DNA of 64,000 nucleotides from Zygnema cylindricum. Taxonomy: Eukaryota > Streptophyta > Zygnematophyceae > Zygnematales > Zygnemataceae. The notes under the pieces are model-generated. The model was not told the origin of the DNA. It made no database searches and was given only the letters and a program-made list of their open reading frames with translations. The translations under genes and the position numbers were made by a program. Shown one piece after another: positions 45,080-56,753 of the stretch. The stretch covers positions 443,384-507,383 of the forward strand of contig JBBHKE010001856.1 of NCBI GenBank assembly GCA_037447655.1, written 5' to 3'. The stretch's first letter is position 1; the number at the start of each line of letters is the position of its first letter.

Positions 45080-45384
45080 AATATGACCTTAAGACCCATA
45101 TTGTATTAGTCGCAAAATGAAAAAAAAATAGTAGCAGGGTTGAGTTGCACATCGATCGATAGAGAATTAAACGTCATGTCTAAATTTAAAAAAAAGATTC
45201 AGACAAAAAAATATTTTTTTGTGAGTTTTGAGGTATTTTTTATTTAAACCGTCAGATTTGGACGATCGGACGGTCGCTAATCAAAGTAGCTATTTAAGAA
45301 GATCACATGAAAAGCCCATAATACAACTGACGATAAAGGTGCCTACAAAAGGCCTACGATAGAAACGCCTACTTTTGAACTATG
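45080..45384. mobile_element. MITE family A, copy 2 (inverted, one end lost)
   Basis: Right end ACTTTTGAACTATG at 45371-45384. Internal blocks match the reverse complement of 56219-56681 (GACCCATATTGTATTAGTCG, GGACGATCGGACGGTCGC, AGAAGATCACATGAAAAGCC). The other terminal repeat is absent, so the copy is truncated. Confidence 0.85.
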
Positions 45385-45473
45385 AATTGAATATAAACGT
45401 TCGTTTGACCGAAGAAGGAGACTCGGTCAGATTGGCGAAGCCTACAAGGGTAACAAGCTTCTCAGTCCCGACA

Positions 45474-45571
45474 AATTACAGTACAGAATAGCACTTAAAG
45501 TTATGGACAGACAGGTACGACCAATTACAGTACAGAATAGCACTTAAAGTTATGGACAGACAGGTATGACC
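45474..45571. repeat. 49-bp tandem duplication, two copies
   Basis: AATTACAGTACAGAATAGCA at 45474 and 45523, almost exact. Confidence 0.9.
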
Positions 45572-47356
45572 AGGCTCTGTACCGTACCACATTCCAGACC
45601 AAACGTGTTAACAAACGGTGTACCATCGCGTTTGTTAATGTTGTCCATAGCCTATTTCAGCCATGGACTACTCTCGGAAGCACCACATACTACCCCTCAA
45701 ACAGCTGTGTTTCAGACAACACAGATTACTCCACAAATATTGAAATCCCCTCAAACTGCACCTATAGGCAGTATATTATAGACACTGTAAGCTCCCAAAG
45801 TTACAGCCAAATCCACCGAAGAATCTAGAAGATATAAGCTCCAAAGTTTCACAAAAACAAATGACACCTTCACAAACTAGCCAGTTATACCTCTCACGAA
45901 TCTTACAGAAACAACAAAATAGAATGAAACTGCACACACATATAGATTTTATATCATAGAAAGCTTCACAAATTTTCACATGAAAACACCAAACAAGGTG
46001 AACACACCAACAGGTCAAAGATGCAGAAAACAGTCTGCCATTGCTTTGATAAACTTGACTGTGATGCTCAAAATATTCTAAGTCCTACAAGTTATGCTCA
46101 GAGAGTTCACTACTGAATGTACGGAGGCATACCAACCGTACGGTATCTACCATCTACCTAAACTATTGTAAGTATACCCGAATAGTTCGAGGTATGTCAT
46201 CCTGAACAAATCTACACAAATAAACTAATTAGCAAAAAGACAAACCTATGTTGCACACAATATCTACACCGACATCTCCACAATCTTCCTACGTCAAAAA
46301 CCAAGCTACCACTAAGCAACCACTAAACAAATACCATTACTCAGAATCTAAACAAATTTTATTATCCGCAGCTACGAGAGTTGCTTTGTTCTTACGGATC
46401 ATATCTAATTATTCGCAGCTGCGTTGAATTGTTTGCATCGCAACTGCTCCGTACCGGCGGCGCGTATTTATCCAAAATAACTGTAGCAGCGTTGTCCTGT
46501 CTGCGTCGCAGCTGCGCTGTACCGGCGGTGCCTATTTCAACATTTCGTTTACTCCACATCGAATCACTTCGCGATCCGCCATCCATTTGTCAATGCTTGT
46601 TCACGCCACTCAATGAGTCTTTTACGTCACTTAATTTATATCCGTTCGTTGGCTCCCCCAATCCATGAATCCATTCGAACCTCCGCATTTAATTCCAATG
46701 CGCACGAACTGTCACAAGCGCACAAAATGTCGCGTACTCACGAAACAAACTTTTCAAAACAACAGTTAATAAAGTCAGCCAGGGTTTTTGTAAACAGATA
46801 CGACAACGATTTAGCAATTTTCGTTTTACCGAAGAAAGGGGACTTCGGACCAGTCTCCATCGGATTTTGATCTAGCGACATCGCTTTTTTTTAATCTTGA
46901 TCGTCCGATGTGGAGAGGAGCCTAGTCGGACGGTTTGAGAACGCGCGGACAAAACAGTACTGACGATTAATAATCGCCTATTTTTGGAGCTTCTATTCTC
47001 TCTTCTATTTTTTGTGAGTCAGCGGAGCGTCCAATTTGGCCAAAGATTCTTTACGCGCCGATCATATTTCTTTCTAGAGCATGTTCGAGCCAAACACAGC
47101 ACCAAGATTAGTTATTATAAACCATAAAATTGCGTAAAGGAACCTAAAATATTGTTACATTTTACTCTAGTTTAGTAATTTGTTTGTTTCGTACGATTTC
47201 CAAACCCTACAAGTAAGGGTACTTTCGCATGTGCTAGAGTTACAGTTATTTTTTGTCGTTTTCCTCCATAACTTAGAAAAAAACGTGAAAATCCGCAGCC
47301 TTACCAAAAAATTGAAATTACCACCGTACAAGTTGGGTTACCTTGAAACTTTATAT
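45572..47356. other. Non-genic region
   Basis: No gene recognised; the short open frames lack family features. 47200-47330 is an inverted, diverged copy of 56865-56990 inside the hAT-like element (shared TTTCGCATGTGCT and GTTACAGTTATTTT). Confidence 0.5.
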
Positions 47357-48427
47357 TGTTGGATCTTAAAATAAAATTAAATACCCGCTCAAAATAAATG
47401 CTCAAAAAACACAAAACATTACACAGCGGAAGCTCATAAAAGGCAAGAGGATAATCGGCCAAAATAATAATGAGTGTTTTAGCCGAAGCCTCTTTACAAC
47501 AACTCTTCTCTCCTCTTCATCTCTCTTCAAAGAGAAATTCTACACTCTTAAAAGATCACACTCCTTCAAAACTTTATTCTCCAAATGGATCACTAAAGAT
47601 CCTCAACACCTTTGAATTGACCACAAAGGACCATACTTTCTTAATTGAACACAAAGGATCTTTCTCTCTCTCTCTTAATTTATCACAAAGGATCTTCCCC
47701 TCTCTCTTAACTGATCACAAAGGATCTACATCTTTACTCCTTAATTGATCCAAAGCTGATGCAAAGATAACTTTGCAGCTGAACTATACTGCCTATATAG
47801 CCTCTCTAGCTAGCTTACAAAGCAAATCAAGCAAAGCTAGCATGGCGGCAAACACTTGTCTTCTTTTTGGCAGAAAACACTGAAAAGAAACTTCCACGAA
47901 ATAAGGCGTACACGCCTTATCCTTAAAACCGCGAAACACCAAAATAGAAGTTTCGTACTTGTGTTCTGTGCGCACGGAATGAAAAAGCCTCCACACGAAA
48001 TAATACACCAGCAAACAAAAACAAAAATGAAGCAAAAAGAAATAGTACATTTTGTTCGCTAACTCAACGAATATTGACATGAAATTAAGTCGCACGTTTC
48101 AGCGTCAAACGCCAATACTCCAAAGGTACCAAACTCCAAACGTACACAAAGGCGCATCGCCAAACCTTGATATTTCAAAAGGACAAAACTCTAAACGTAC
48201 ACAAAAAGTGTACTCGCGAATCGAAGCCGATCGCTTCGTACGCGAACGCGATATACAAGTGACGTCCAAATCAAACCGTCACAGATTCACCCGTGCGGAG
48301 TACTCGCACCAAATATCTCCATATCAATACATAGACGGAATCAAAGTCGAACGCTTCGTATGCGAACGCGAAATACATTGCGGTTAATTGAAGCGTCACT
48401 TCGCGCGATTCAACAATGAATCTAACA
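47357..48427 (-). mobile_element. Solo LTR of an E5-related copia element
   Basis: 1071 bp beginning TGTTGGATCT and ending CTAACA, with TATAT on both sides (47352-47356 and 48428-48432). The first ~130 bp match the LTR of E5 (44279 onward). The middle shares the ACGAAATARTACA and TTTTGTTCGCT motifs with 39330-39400. No internal coding sequence remains, as after LTR-LTR recombination. Confidence 0.75.
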
Positions 48428-48485
48428 TATATGTACTACAGTTTGTCGTCTAGCGCGATGTAGTTTGTCGTCTAGTGCGTTTCGA

Positions 48486-49135
48486 CCCAATTTTGCTTCC
48501 CTTCAGCTCATTTTCAAACTTTATATAAAATCACCTCGCGAGGTGATTTGAAATATAGTTACATGAGATGACGAATAGGTAGATGCTGTTGCACCTGTCG
48601 AAAGTTTTTGACTATTTTTATGCGCGGAGTACAAAAAAAAAACACACTTCACGTTTCCAGGCTGTGTGGACTGTTTTCCGTACGTTTTTTTCCGTACAAG
48701 AGCCGTGGAGGGGGTTTCGACCAACGGACGCCATATCGCAAAAGCGAAGTCCGTGAAAGCGCCGCTCTCTCTCTCTCTCCCTCTCCCACTAACGCGTCTA
48801 TCTCACAATTCTTGCAATGAAAAAATGCAAGAAAGGTATCAAATGAAAGATCTATAAAAAATATTTCTTTTGGCTGTCTTTTAGCTAATTTTGGTTGCAA
48901 GTAGAGTGAGAACCAACGAAAAAACAAAATCGGGAAACCATGGCGGAATCTTTCGGAATTTGTGACGTCGACGTTATCATAAGTACACGTAATGTCAAAA
49001 TGTCACAAACCCTAAACATCTACAATGTCACAAGTAGCTAGACGTCTACAACCGTCTCTATTTTGTAAACGTAATCAATTGTCGCGAGTTTTGCACTGGT
49101 CTACAATCGTTACAATTTACACCCACGAAAGAGAA
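48486..49135. repeat. Unclassified repeat family X, copy 1
   Basis: Non-coding. Shares with 57160-57840 and 58120-58430 a hairpin/palindrome (48528-48549), the phrase GTGACGTCGACGTT, ACAAACCCTAAAC and GACGTCTACAACCGTC. Repeated short GTCACAA and CTACAACCGTC motifs characterise the end. No protein. Confidence 0.65.
48528..48549. repeat. 22-bp perfect palindrome
   Basis: Core CACCTCGCGAGGTG, perfectly self-complementary over 22 bases. A 24-base version lies at 58396-58419. Confidence 0.95.
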
Positions 49136-49146
49136 TCTTTAGAGTT

Positions 49147-50182
49147 TTTTTCATTAACAGCTTAGTTCCTGTATTATGAAATGATTTTATCTTCAGTTCT
49201 TTTCTCAATTGGTCCAGTAAGAAGACTATGAAAACACTGAGTGATCTTCTCGGTGCTTCTTTCATTCTATTTTGAATCTAACTTGAGAATAAACTGACTT
49301 TGGTACTTTGGATGTTTTCTTCTTTTTTTGGTGTTCATAGCTACTTTGGCCGAAGGTCGAGAATTTGCGGTAAAACGATTAACTCATGGGAGTTCCCAGG
49401 GAGACGAAGAGTTTCAAGAGAAATTGGCAACTTTAGGGAAAATTCAACTCAAAAATCTTATGACTTTGGTAACAAGTTACATTGACCCGACTTTACACGA
49501 ATTTCTTCTCGTCTACAACTTCCTTCCATGAGGAAATCTTGATTCACTTCTTCAAGAGAGAGTAGAGTGGCCCATCCGTCTCAATGTGGCTATTGGAGTC
49601 GCGAGAGGACTCAAATATTTACATCACGATTGTGTTCCCTACATCATCCATAGAGATATAAAACCCGGAAACATACTTATGGATTCTGAAATGGACGCAC
49701 ATGTGTCTGATTTTGGCTTAGCAAAAGTGGTGGATATAACAAAGACACACGAATCTACAAAGCTTTTGGGTACAATTGGGTATTAGGCTCCTGAATACAT
49801 TTCTAAAGGACAAGTATTCACTAAGAGTGATGATTTTGCATACGGCGTAGTATTATTGCAATTAGTCAGTGGAAAACATCCTAGACAACCCGAAATATGT
49901 TATGGTATGACGGATCGGGCTAAGTTAAGTCTTGTCGCTGAGGTGATTGACTCCAGTTTAGATGAAAGAAGAGAGTTTAGGAAACAAATTCTTTCGGTTT
50001 TGAGATTTGGTGTTACATGTACGAATAATAATAGTGTGGAACGACCGAATATGGAGGAAGTTCTTCATGCACTTGAAAATCTGGATGAATTTGGGGTTGA
50101 AGTAAGGGAGTTCTCGCGGAGGAAATACACTCAAGGGTTTAAGAGGATGGAAGATTTCATACACTTAAAACCTCAGGGTTAA
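49147..50182 (+). pseudogene. Receptor-kinase kinase exon, pseudogene
   Basis: 49147-49338 is intron-like and aligns with the intron of the gene at 59366 (GTTCTTTTCTCAATT region at 62100). Coding similarity starts about 49339 (ATLAEGREFAVKRLTHGSSQ, with the ATP-binding Lys) and continues in a single frame: [15 protein letters not shown] (catalytic loop, RD type), [18 protein letters not shown] and ERPNMEEVLHALENLDEFG. TGA at 49529 and TAG at 49784 interrupt. The LRR exon, transmembrane segment and glycine loop are absent. The base pair expected to be an acceptor AG before 49339 reads AT. It would have been a Ser/Thr kinase domain of an LRR receptor. Selection was strong until recently, since nearly all kinase motifs survive. 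Confidence 0.9.
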
Positions 50183-50438
50183 AGAGAAGACAACAGAACA
50201 CTTTTTTTCCTTCATTGGAAAAAGTGTGATTTTGTTGAGTTCTCGCAGATGACTTGAGGTTGTCTGAAACTTCAGTCACGGAATAACGCCAAACATATTC
50301 ACTCACTTTTTTATTAGTTTGCACTCAAACAAAATTCACAGAGCCAAACATCGCCAAAAAGTTACCTAAAAGTTCACACTTAGGGTCGTTATGTCCCTCA
50401 CAGTCTTACAGGAAATTACTCTATTTAGAGGGAAATAA

Positions 50439-50441
<3 letters not shown>

Positions 50442-50508
<67 letters not shown>

Positions 50509-50514
50509 AAAGAG
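50442..50514. repeat. (GA)n microsatellite
   Basis: About 73 bp of GA repeats with one GG interruption. Confidence 0.97.
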
Positions 50515-50550
50515 GTGGCCGGAATGAATGGATGGACGGATGGAGGGCAA

Positions 50551-50644
50551 CAGGAAGGAAAGAAGGAAGGAAGGAAGGAAGGAAGGAAGGAAGGAAGGAA
50601 GGAAGGAAGGAAGGAAGGAAGGAAGGAAGGAAGGAAGGAAGGAA
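50551..50644. repeat. (GGAA)n microsatellite
   Basis: More than 20 units of a GGAA tetranucleotide, preceded by imperfect GGAT/GGAC units. Open frames over it are repeat translations. Confidence 0.97.
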
Positions 50645-50890
50645 AGAAAAAAAGAAAGAAATAAAGGTAAGGTTGATAGAAGATGTGGACAGTTTGGATT
50701 TTCGTTGAACTAGGGAGGATCGGAGATGGAGACAGTTTCAATTTAAAACCCTCAAATCGCATAAATTCCCTAAAAAATCCGAATATGCCTTTCAATGCCC
50801 TTAAAAGAGAATCTAGAACAGAGGCTAAAAACAAAGTATTTGTTGTGTGTTAAGAACTCGTTTGGTATATGTGGAAAAAAAACTATATCG

Positions 50891-51097
50891 CTCATCGGTA
50901 TTAGTGTTGACGATTTTTTAGCCACTTAAAACATCTTTTCTTCGTGCACACTTGTCCTATTGTCAATTCGATGGTTGCTACTGGAAGGCAAGATTTTCAC
51001 GTTCCTATAGGCGGTCTTTGATTGACAATCCGACGAGTGTGCACGGAGAAAAGATGTTTTAACTGGCGAAATAAACGTTTACACTAATAAAGATGAG
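50891..51097. repeat. Fold-back element, ~77-nt arms
   Basis: The left arm 50891-50967 and right arm 51021-51097 are reverse complements at roughly 80 percent or better by eye. Examples are AAAACATCTTTTC / GAAAAGATGTTTT and GTGCACACTTGTC / CGACGAGTGTGCAC. The loop is about 53 bases. No coding content. A small fold-back MITE or a hairpin RNA source. Confidence 0.85.
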
Positions 51098-51922
51098 GTG
51101 TGTAGTTTTAAAGTACTTTTAAAATCTTTTTTAAAAATCAGAAACATCGAATTCCGAAAACGCGCAATATCATGTACCGCAAATTGCTCTTATTGTCTCT
51201 ATCCATTTTCACTAATCATACAAATAAAGCTTACGATTATATTGTTGACATTTTGGTACAATATGCGACAAAGAATTGTCTTTCGTTATTGGAGTTTATG
51301 CAAAACGTGACTATGTAATAAACTATAATGATATAGCCCAAGGAAAAATGGCATGTTTTAATCCACTCGCGGGCACTATTTTATGACTTTCGGCCAAAAA
51401 AAGTACAGTAGTGGCCGAATTAGTGTCATAAATTTTATTACCCTGCCTACATCGGTATCACATGTAAAAAAAATCAGAGGTCACAAAAGTCAAAATTTAC
51501 GATACCACAATCCTACAATTTTTTTATTTTCAAAATCTGAGCACCTGAAACCCGACTGGGTTATGTCACGCTCTTAAATTGTTACACTGTACGGATACGC
51601 GTTTACAAAAAAAAAGTTAACCGAAACTCGATTTCCCACGACTACCCGTACTCGACCGTTCCCGAATAAGTACACATTTAGAAATTCTCCATTATACCTT
51701 CCACAATACCAAGAGTACAAAGTACAACAATGTTGGATAGTATGGACATTACATTATTGTAGTGGAACGTACCTACGAAACCTTTAATTTTCTTCGTTTT
51801 TTGCTAACCCGACCGTACACGAATTTGTTTTTTTTTTTGAATCACCCGGCATAATCCGGCCGGCCCCAAAAATTAGGCACTCGAATCCGTTCCGAATCCA
51901 ACACGGGCGGGCGGGAACTACC
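51098..51922. other. Non-genic spacer
   Basis: No gene or repeat recognised. 51830-51920 has a GGCGGGCGGG-type G-rich patch. Confidence 0.45.
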
Positions 51923-53940
51923 GATCGGGTACGGATTCGGGTACCCGATTGCAACCTCTAAATAGAATACAAATTTCGATGTTATGCATCGCGCTGCGGA
52001 TTTGAGCTTCGGTACGTACTCTCTACGCATCGCATTTTGATATTACGAAAAGAATTCGATACGATATTTACAACTGCTAAAAATACGTGCACTTAGGGTA
52101 TGGCCCTATGTGGCAAAGTTCAGGTTTTTTTCTGTCGTTTTCCTTTTTAACTTAGCGTCGTACTGTCTAAGTTGCGAGCGTACAAAGAAATCACAAATTT
52201 TTAAAGTACAATTTGCGTCTTTCTCGATCTTAGGATGTACGAAAATTTATCGTTTTGTGTTTTTTCGACCCACCGTCACGTCATCTTCAAACTTATCATA
52301 AACCACATTGGCAATGTGTTTTAAGCTAAGTAAAATCGTTTGCACCAATGAAAAAACATATTCTCACGTGTGAAAAGTTTTCAAAAGTTTTTGACGACTG
52401 AAAAAGTACAGGGCTGTTTGTTTTTGTCCGCATGCACTTTTTACGTATTTTTTGTGCAGGGGTCTCGATGCTGCAGTGTCATTTCACGCAAAGTTGAGAA
52501 ATCTGCGAAGGTGAAAAATCTGCGATTTCATGGCGGCCAGACGGGAGAGGTTTACGCAAAGGCATGTAGTACAGCCACGACTGCAAGGCTCTACGTCTAC
52601 GATGTCACGCAATGACATGTGACATGCCAAATCGTTTCAAAAATTACGATGTCTTGCGATGCATCAAAAATTTTCAAAAAAATACGGTACGGCAAAGACA
52701 GATTGTACACGGTGACAACCGTCACGGGTCTTGTCGACGTATACAATCGTCACATACTTAAGTAACAATTTCCAGTAAACACATAGAGACACCTAAAATC
52801 CGGGTCCGCTAGATCCGTGCTAAAATACAAAATAAGTTTGCTAAGTTACAACTACATGGGGCCAAACCCTTTTTGTCCATAATTTTTACACATTCGCACT
52901 TTTATAACTCAAAATTTTTAAAAGACTTGTGAAACCGCCGTAACACACTGAAATATGTTCCGATAGAATTTTATCCCTTTCAGCATTTCACGGGCATAAA
53001 ATCACTGAAAACATACAAAACGATTTCATTTCTGCTTGGCCCAAAAGTCAACTAACACACGTTTTGTGTTATAAGCAACGAAATGTCTGCAAGCACAGCC
53101 CAGCAAAAGACCTATTTGTACATTACACCGCGAATCGTAATTAGAGTAAATAACGCTAATTGGGTCGCTTGAAATTTCGACTCAATCACGTCAAATAGAG
53201 TAAATGATTCTAATTTTTTCATGATTCTAGTTTAGGTAAAGTTTAATTAGCGTAGAAAAATATAATATAGATTCGTTTTAAATAGTGTGGAGTACGAACG
53301 ACGTCCGACCGTGCAAAATTGTACTTTTATAAGTAAAAATGTCAAAATAGTGATTTAATAGAATCACACTTGCACGTGAAATCGCACTAAACAAAAAGTC
53401 AATCACATCGAAAAAAAGTCGTTCGCATAAATCTCGTCCGTCGACAGCATCGTCGTCAGTGTGAACATTAGCTAACATTCAGCGCGACAAATATTAGTAA
53501 CGTCATAATGACGTCAAAACTATACCGACTGACAGATTTTGTACGTATACGTAATTTAGTGTTCATACTTCTAGCGCGGATAATTATAGCCGACATAACC
53601 CAATATAGAGTACTTAAATAAATTAGAGTAAACTTCCTCTGTAAAAAAGTTATATCACATAAATTAGAGCTAATTGCTCTAATTGTTTTTTTTTTGTGGT
53701 TTTTTACTCTAATTTTTTCATTACTATAATTATGATTCGCGGTGTAGCGTTCAATTTTGTTCTGGACGGTACACCGTGAATCGTTATTAGCCTTATGTAC
53801 GCTATATCGGCGCCCCAAAATTTTGACATTGATGCCTTAAATATAATAAATTACACTATTTAAGGACGTGGACCATAATCTGCCACGTCTTCTAGCACTA
53901 AATTAGAATGAATGACGCTAATTTTTTCTTTACACCATAG
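51923..53940 (+). repeat. 2-kb direct duplication, copy 1
   Basis: Matches 54210-56223 throughout with scattered substitutions and small indels (offset 2287 at the start, 2283 at the end). Contains family X sequence (52110-52770) and a mariner-like MITE (53124-53746). No gene. Confidence 0.93.
53124..53746. mobile_element. Mariner-like MITE (family B), copy 1
   Basis: Terminal inverted repeats of about 26 bp starting TACACCGCGAATCGTAATTA at the left; the right end reads the complement with two mismatches. The outermost TA on each side fits a TA target duplication. Interior shares GTGTGGAGTACG and ATTTAATAGAATC blocks with copies at 55411 and 62153. No transposase. Confidence 0.85.
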
Positions 53941-54007
53941 TTTCTTTTTTAATCGCAGTAAGTAAGATTAAATCACGATCTTCTGCACCGTCTAATACCA
54001 GGTGCAG

Positions 54008-54017
54008 NNNNNNNNNN
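54008..54017. other. Assembly gap (ten Ns)
   Basis: A run of ten N bases between the two copies of the 2-kb duplication. Confidence 1.
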
Positions 54018-54209
54018 CGCTACGTATTGTAGCTTTAAACATAAGATAAGTCTCCAGCGTTAGCCCATGGGCTTAGGCATCGGCTAGCTATCAAAGGCGG
54101 GCGGGCACAACCTAAGCCTTGCCTAAGCCCACGGTTTAAAAACCCCGGCCGGCCTAATACGGCCCACTAAGTTTTTTTTTTTTGTTTAAGCCCATGCCAG
54201 CCCATCCGT

Positions 54210-56223
54210 GATCGGCTACGGATTCGGGTACCCGATTGCGACCTCTGAATAGAATACAAATTTCGATGTTATGCATCGCGCTGCGGATTTGAGCTTCGGT
54301 ACGTACTCTCTATGCATCGCATCTTGATATTACAAAAAGAATTCGATACGATATTTACCACTGCTAAAAATACGTGCACTTAGGGTATGGCCCCATGTGG
54401 CTAAGTTCGGGTTTTTTTCTGTCGTTTTCCTTTTTAACTTAGCGTCGTTCTGTCTAAAATGCGACCGTACGAAGAAATCGCAAATTTTTAAAGTACAATT
54501 TGCGTCTTTCTCGATCTTAAGATGTACGAAAATTTATCGTTTTGTGTTTTTTCGACCCACTGTCACGTCATCTTCAAACTTATCATAAACCACATCGGCA
54601 ATGTGTTTTAAGCTAAGTGAAATCGTTTACACCAATGAAAAAACATATTCTCACGTGTGAAAAGTTTTCAAAAGTTTTTGACAACTGAAAAAGTACAGGG
54701 CTGTTCGTTTTTGTCCGCATACACTTTGTACGTATTTTTTGTGCACGGGTCTCGATGCTGCAGTGTCATTTCACGCAAAGTTGAAAAATCTGCGAAGGTG
54801 AAAAATCTGCGATGTCATGGCGGCCAGACCGGAGAGGTTTACGGAAAGGCATGTAGTATAGCCACGACTGCAAGGCTCTACGTCTACGATATCACGCAAT
54901 GACATGTGACATGCCAAATCGTTTCAAAAATTACGATGTCTTGCGATGCATCAAAAAATTTCAAAAAAATGCGGTACGGCAAAGACAGATTGTTCACAGT
55001 GACAGCCGTCACGGGTCTTGTCGACGTATACAATCGTCACATACTTAAGTAACAATTTCGAGTTAACACATAGAGACACCTAAAATCCGTGTCCGCTAGA
55101 TCGGTGCTAAAATACAAAGTAAGTTTGCTAAGTTACAACTACATTGGGCCAAACCCTTATTTTCTATAATTTTTACACATTCGCACTTTTATAACTCAGA
55201 ATTTTTACAAGACCTGTGAAACCGGCGTAACACACTGAATTATGTTCCGATCGATTTTTTTCCCTTTTAGCATTTCACGAGCATAAAATCACTGAAAACA
55301 TACAAAACGATTTCATTACTGCTTGGCCCAAAAGTCAACCAACGCACGTTTTGTGTTATAAGCAAAGAAATGTCTGCAAGCACAGCCCAGCAAAAGACCT
55401 ATTTGTACATTACACCGCGAATCGTAATTAGAGTAAATAACGTTAATTCGGTCGCTTGAAATTTCGACTCTATCACGTCAAATAGAGTAAATTATTCTAT
55501 TTTTTTCATGATTCTAGTTTAGGTAAAGTTTAATTAGCGTAAATAATATAATATAGGTTCGTTTTAAATAGTGTGGAGTACGGACGACGTTCGACCTTGC
55601 AAAATTGTACTTTTATAAGTAAAAAGGTACAAATAATGATTTAATAGAATCACGCTCGCACGTGAAATCGCACTAAACAAAAAGTCAATCACATCGAAAA
55701 AAAAGCCGTTCGCATAAATCTCGTCCGTCGACAGCATCGTCGTCAGTGTGAACATTAGTTGACATTCAGCGCGACAAATATTAGTAACGTCATAATGACG
55801 TCAAAACTATAACGACTGACAGATTTTGTACGTATACGTAATTTAGTGTTCATAATTCCAGCGCGGATAATTATAGCCGACATAACCCAATATAGAGTAC
55901 TTAAATAAATTAGAGTAAACTTCCTCTGTGAAAAAGTTCTATCACATAAATTAGAGTTGATTACTCTAATTGTTTTATTTGTTTTTTTACTCTAATTTTT
56001 TCATTACTATAATTATGATTCGCGGTGTAGCGTACAATTTTGTTCTGGACGGTACACCGTGAATCGTTATTAGCCTTATGTACGCTATATCGGCACCCCA
56101 AAATTTTGACATTGATGCCTTAAATATAATAAATTACACTATTTAAGGACGTGGACCATAATCTGCCACGTCTTCTAGCACTAAATTAGAATGAATGACG
56201 CTAATTTTTTCTTTACACCATAG
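54210..56223 (+). repeat. 2-kb direct duplication, copy 2
   Basis: Second copy of 51923-53940. It ends at the start of MITE A copy 3. Confidence 0.93.
55411..56029. mobile_element. Mariner-like MITE (family B), copy 2
   Basis: Counterpart of 53124-53746 inside the duplication, same terminal repeats and TA ends. Confidence 0.85.
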
Positions 56224-56681
56224 TTCAAAAGTAGGCGTTTTAATTGTAGGCCTTTTGTCGGCGCCTTTATTGTAAGTTGTGTTATGGGCTTTTCATGTGA
56301 TCTTCTTAAGTCGCTTCTTTTATCAGCGACCGTCCGATCGTCCAAATCTGACGATAGTCCTATCATAAGTTGTGTTATGGGCTTTTCATGTGACCTTCTT
56401 AAGTCGCTACTTTGATCAGCGACCGTCCGATCGTCCAAATCTGACGGTTTAAATAAAAAATACCTCAAAACTCACAGAAAAATATTTTTTTGTCCGAATG
56501 TTTTTCAAAATTTAGACATGACGTTTAATTCTCTATCGAACGATGTGCAACTCAACCCTGTTACTATTTTATTTCATTTTGCGGCCAATACAATATGGGT
56601 CTTAACTCTTAAGGGTATATTGTATTTTCTGCGTACAATAGGCATATTGTATGGGCGACTTTCACCTACTTTTGAACTATG
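56219..56681. mobile_element. MITE family A, copy 3
   Basis: 463 bp with perfect 17-bp terminal inverted repeats CATAGTTCAAAAGTAGG / CCTACTTTTGAACTATG. An internal segment of about 86 bp (AAGTTGTGTTATGGGCTTTT to CCAAATCTGACG) is duplicated in tandem. This is the longest copy here. Confidence 0.9.
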
Positions 56682-56753
56682 TTTTAGGGTATAATTTCTA
56701 TACGCTTATAACGATTCAAGGTGTACCTTCCTGCCGCCTTAAAGCCTTGTCGG

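Noticed and set aside
46381-46668. 95-codon open frame in a slightly GC-richer patch
   Set aside because: No domain, neighbours or repeat support.
50421-50834. 137-codon open frame with PSFLPSFLPS repeats
   Set aside because: It is the translation of the GGAA and GA microsatellites.
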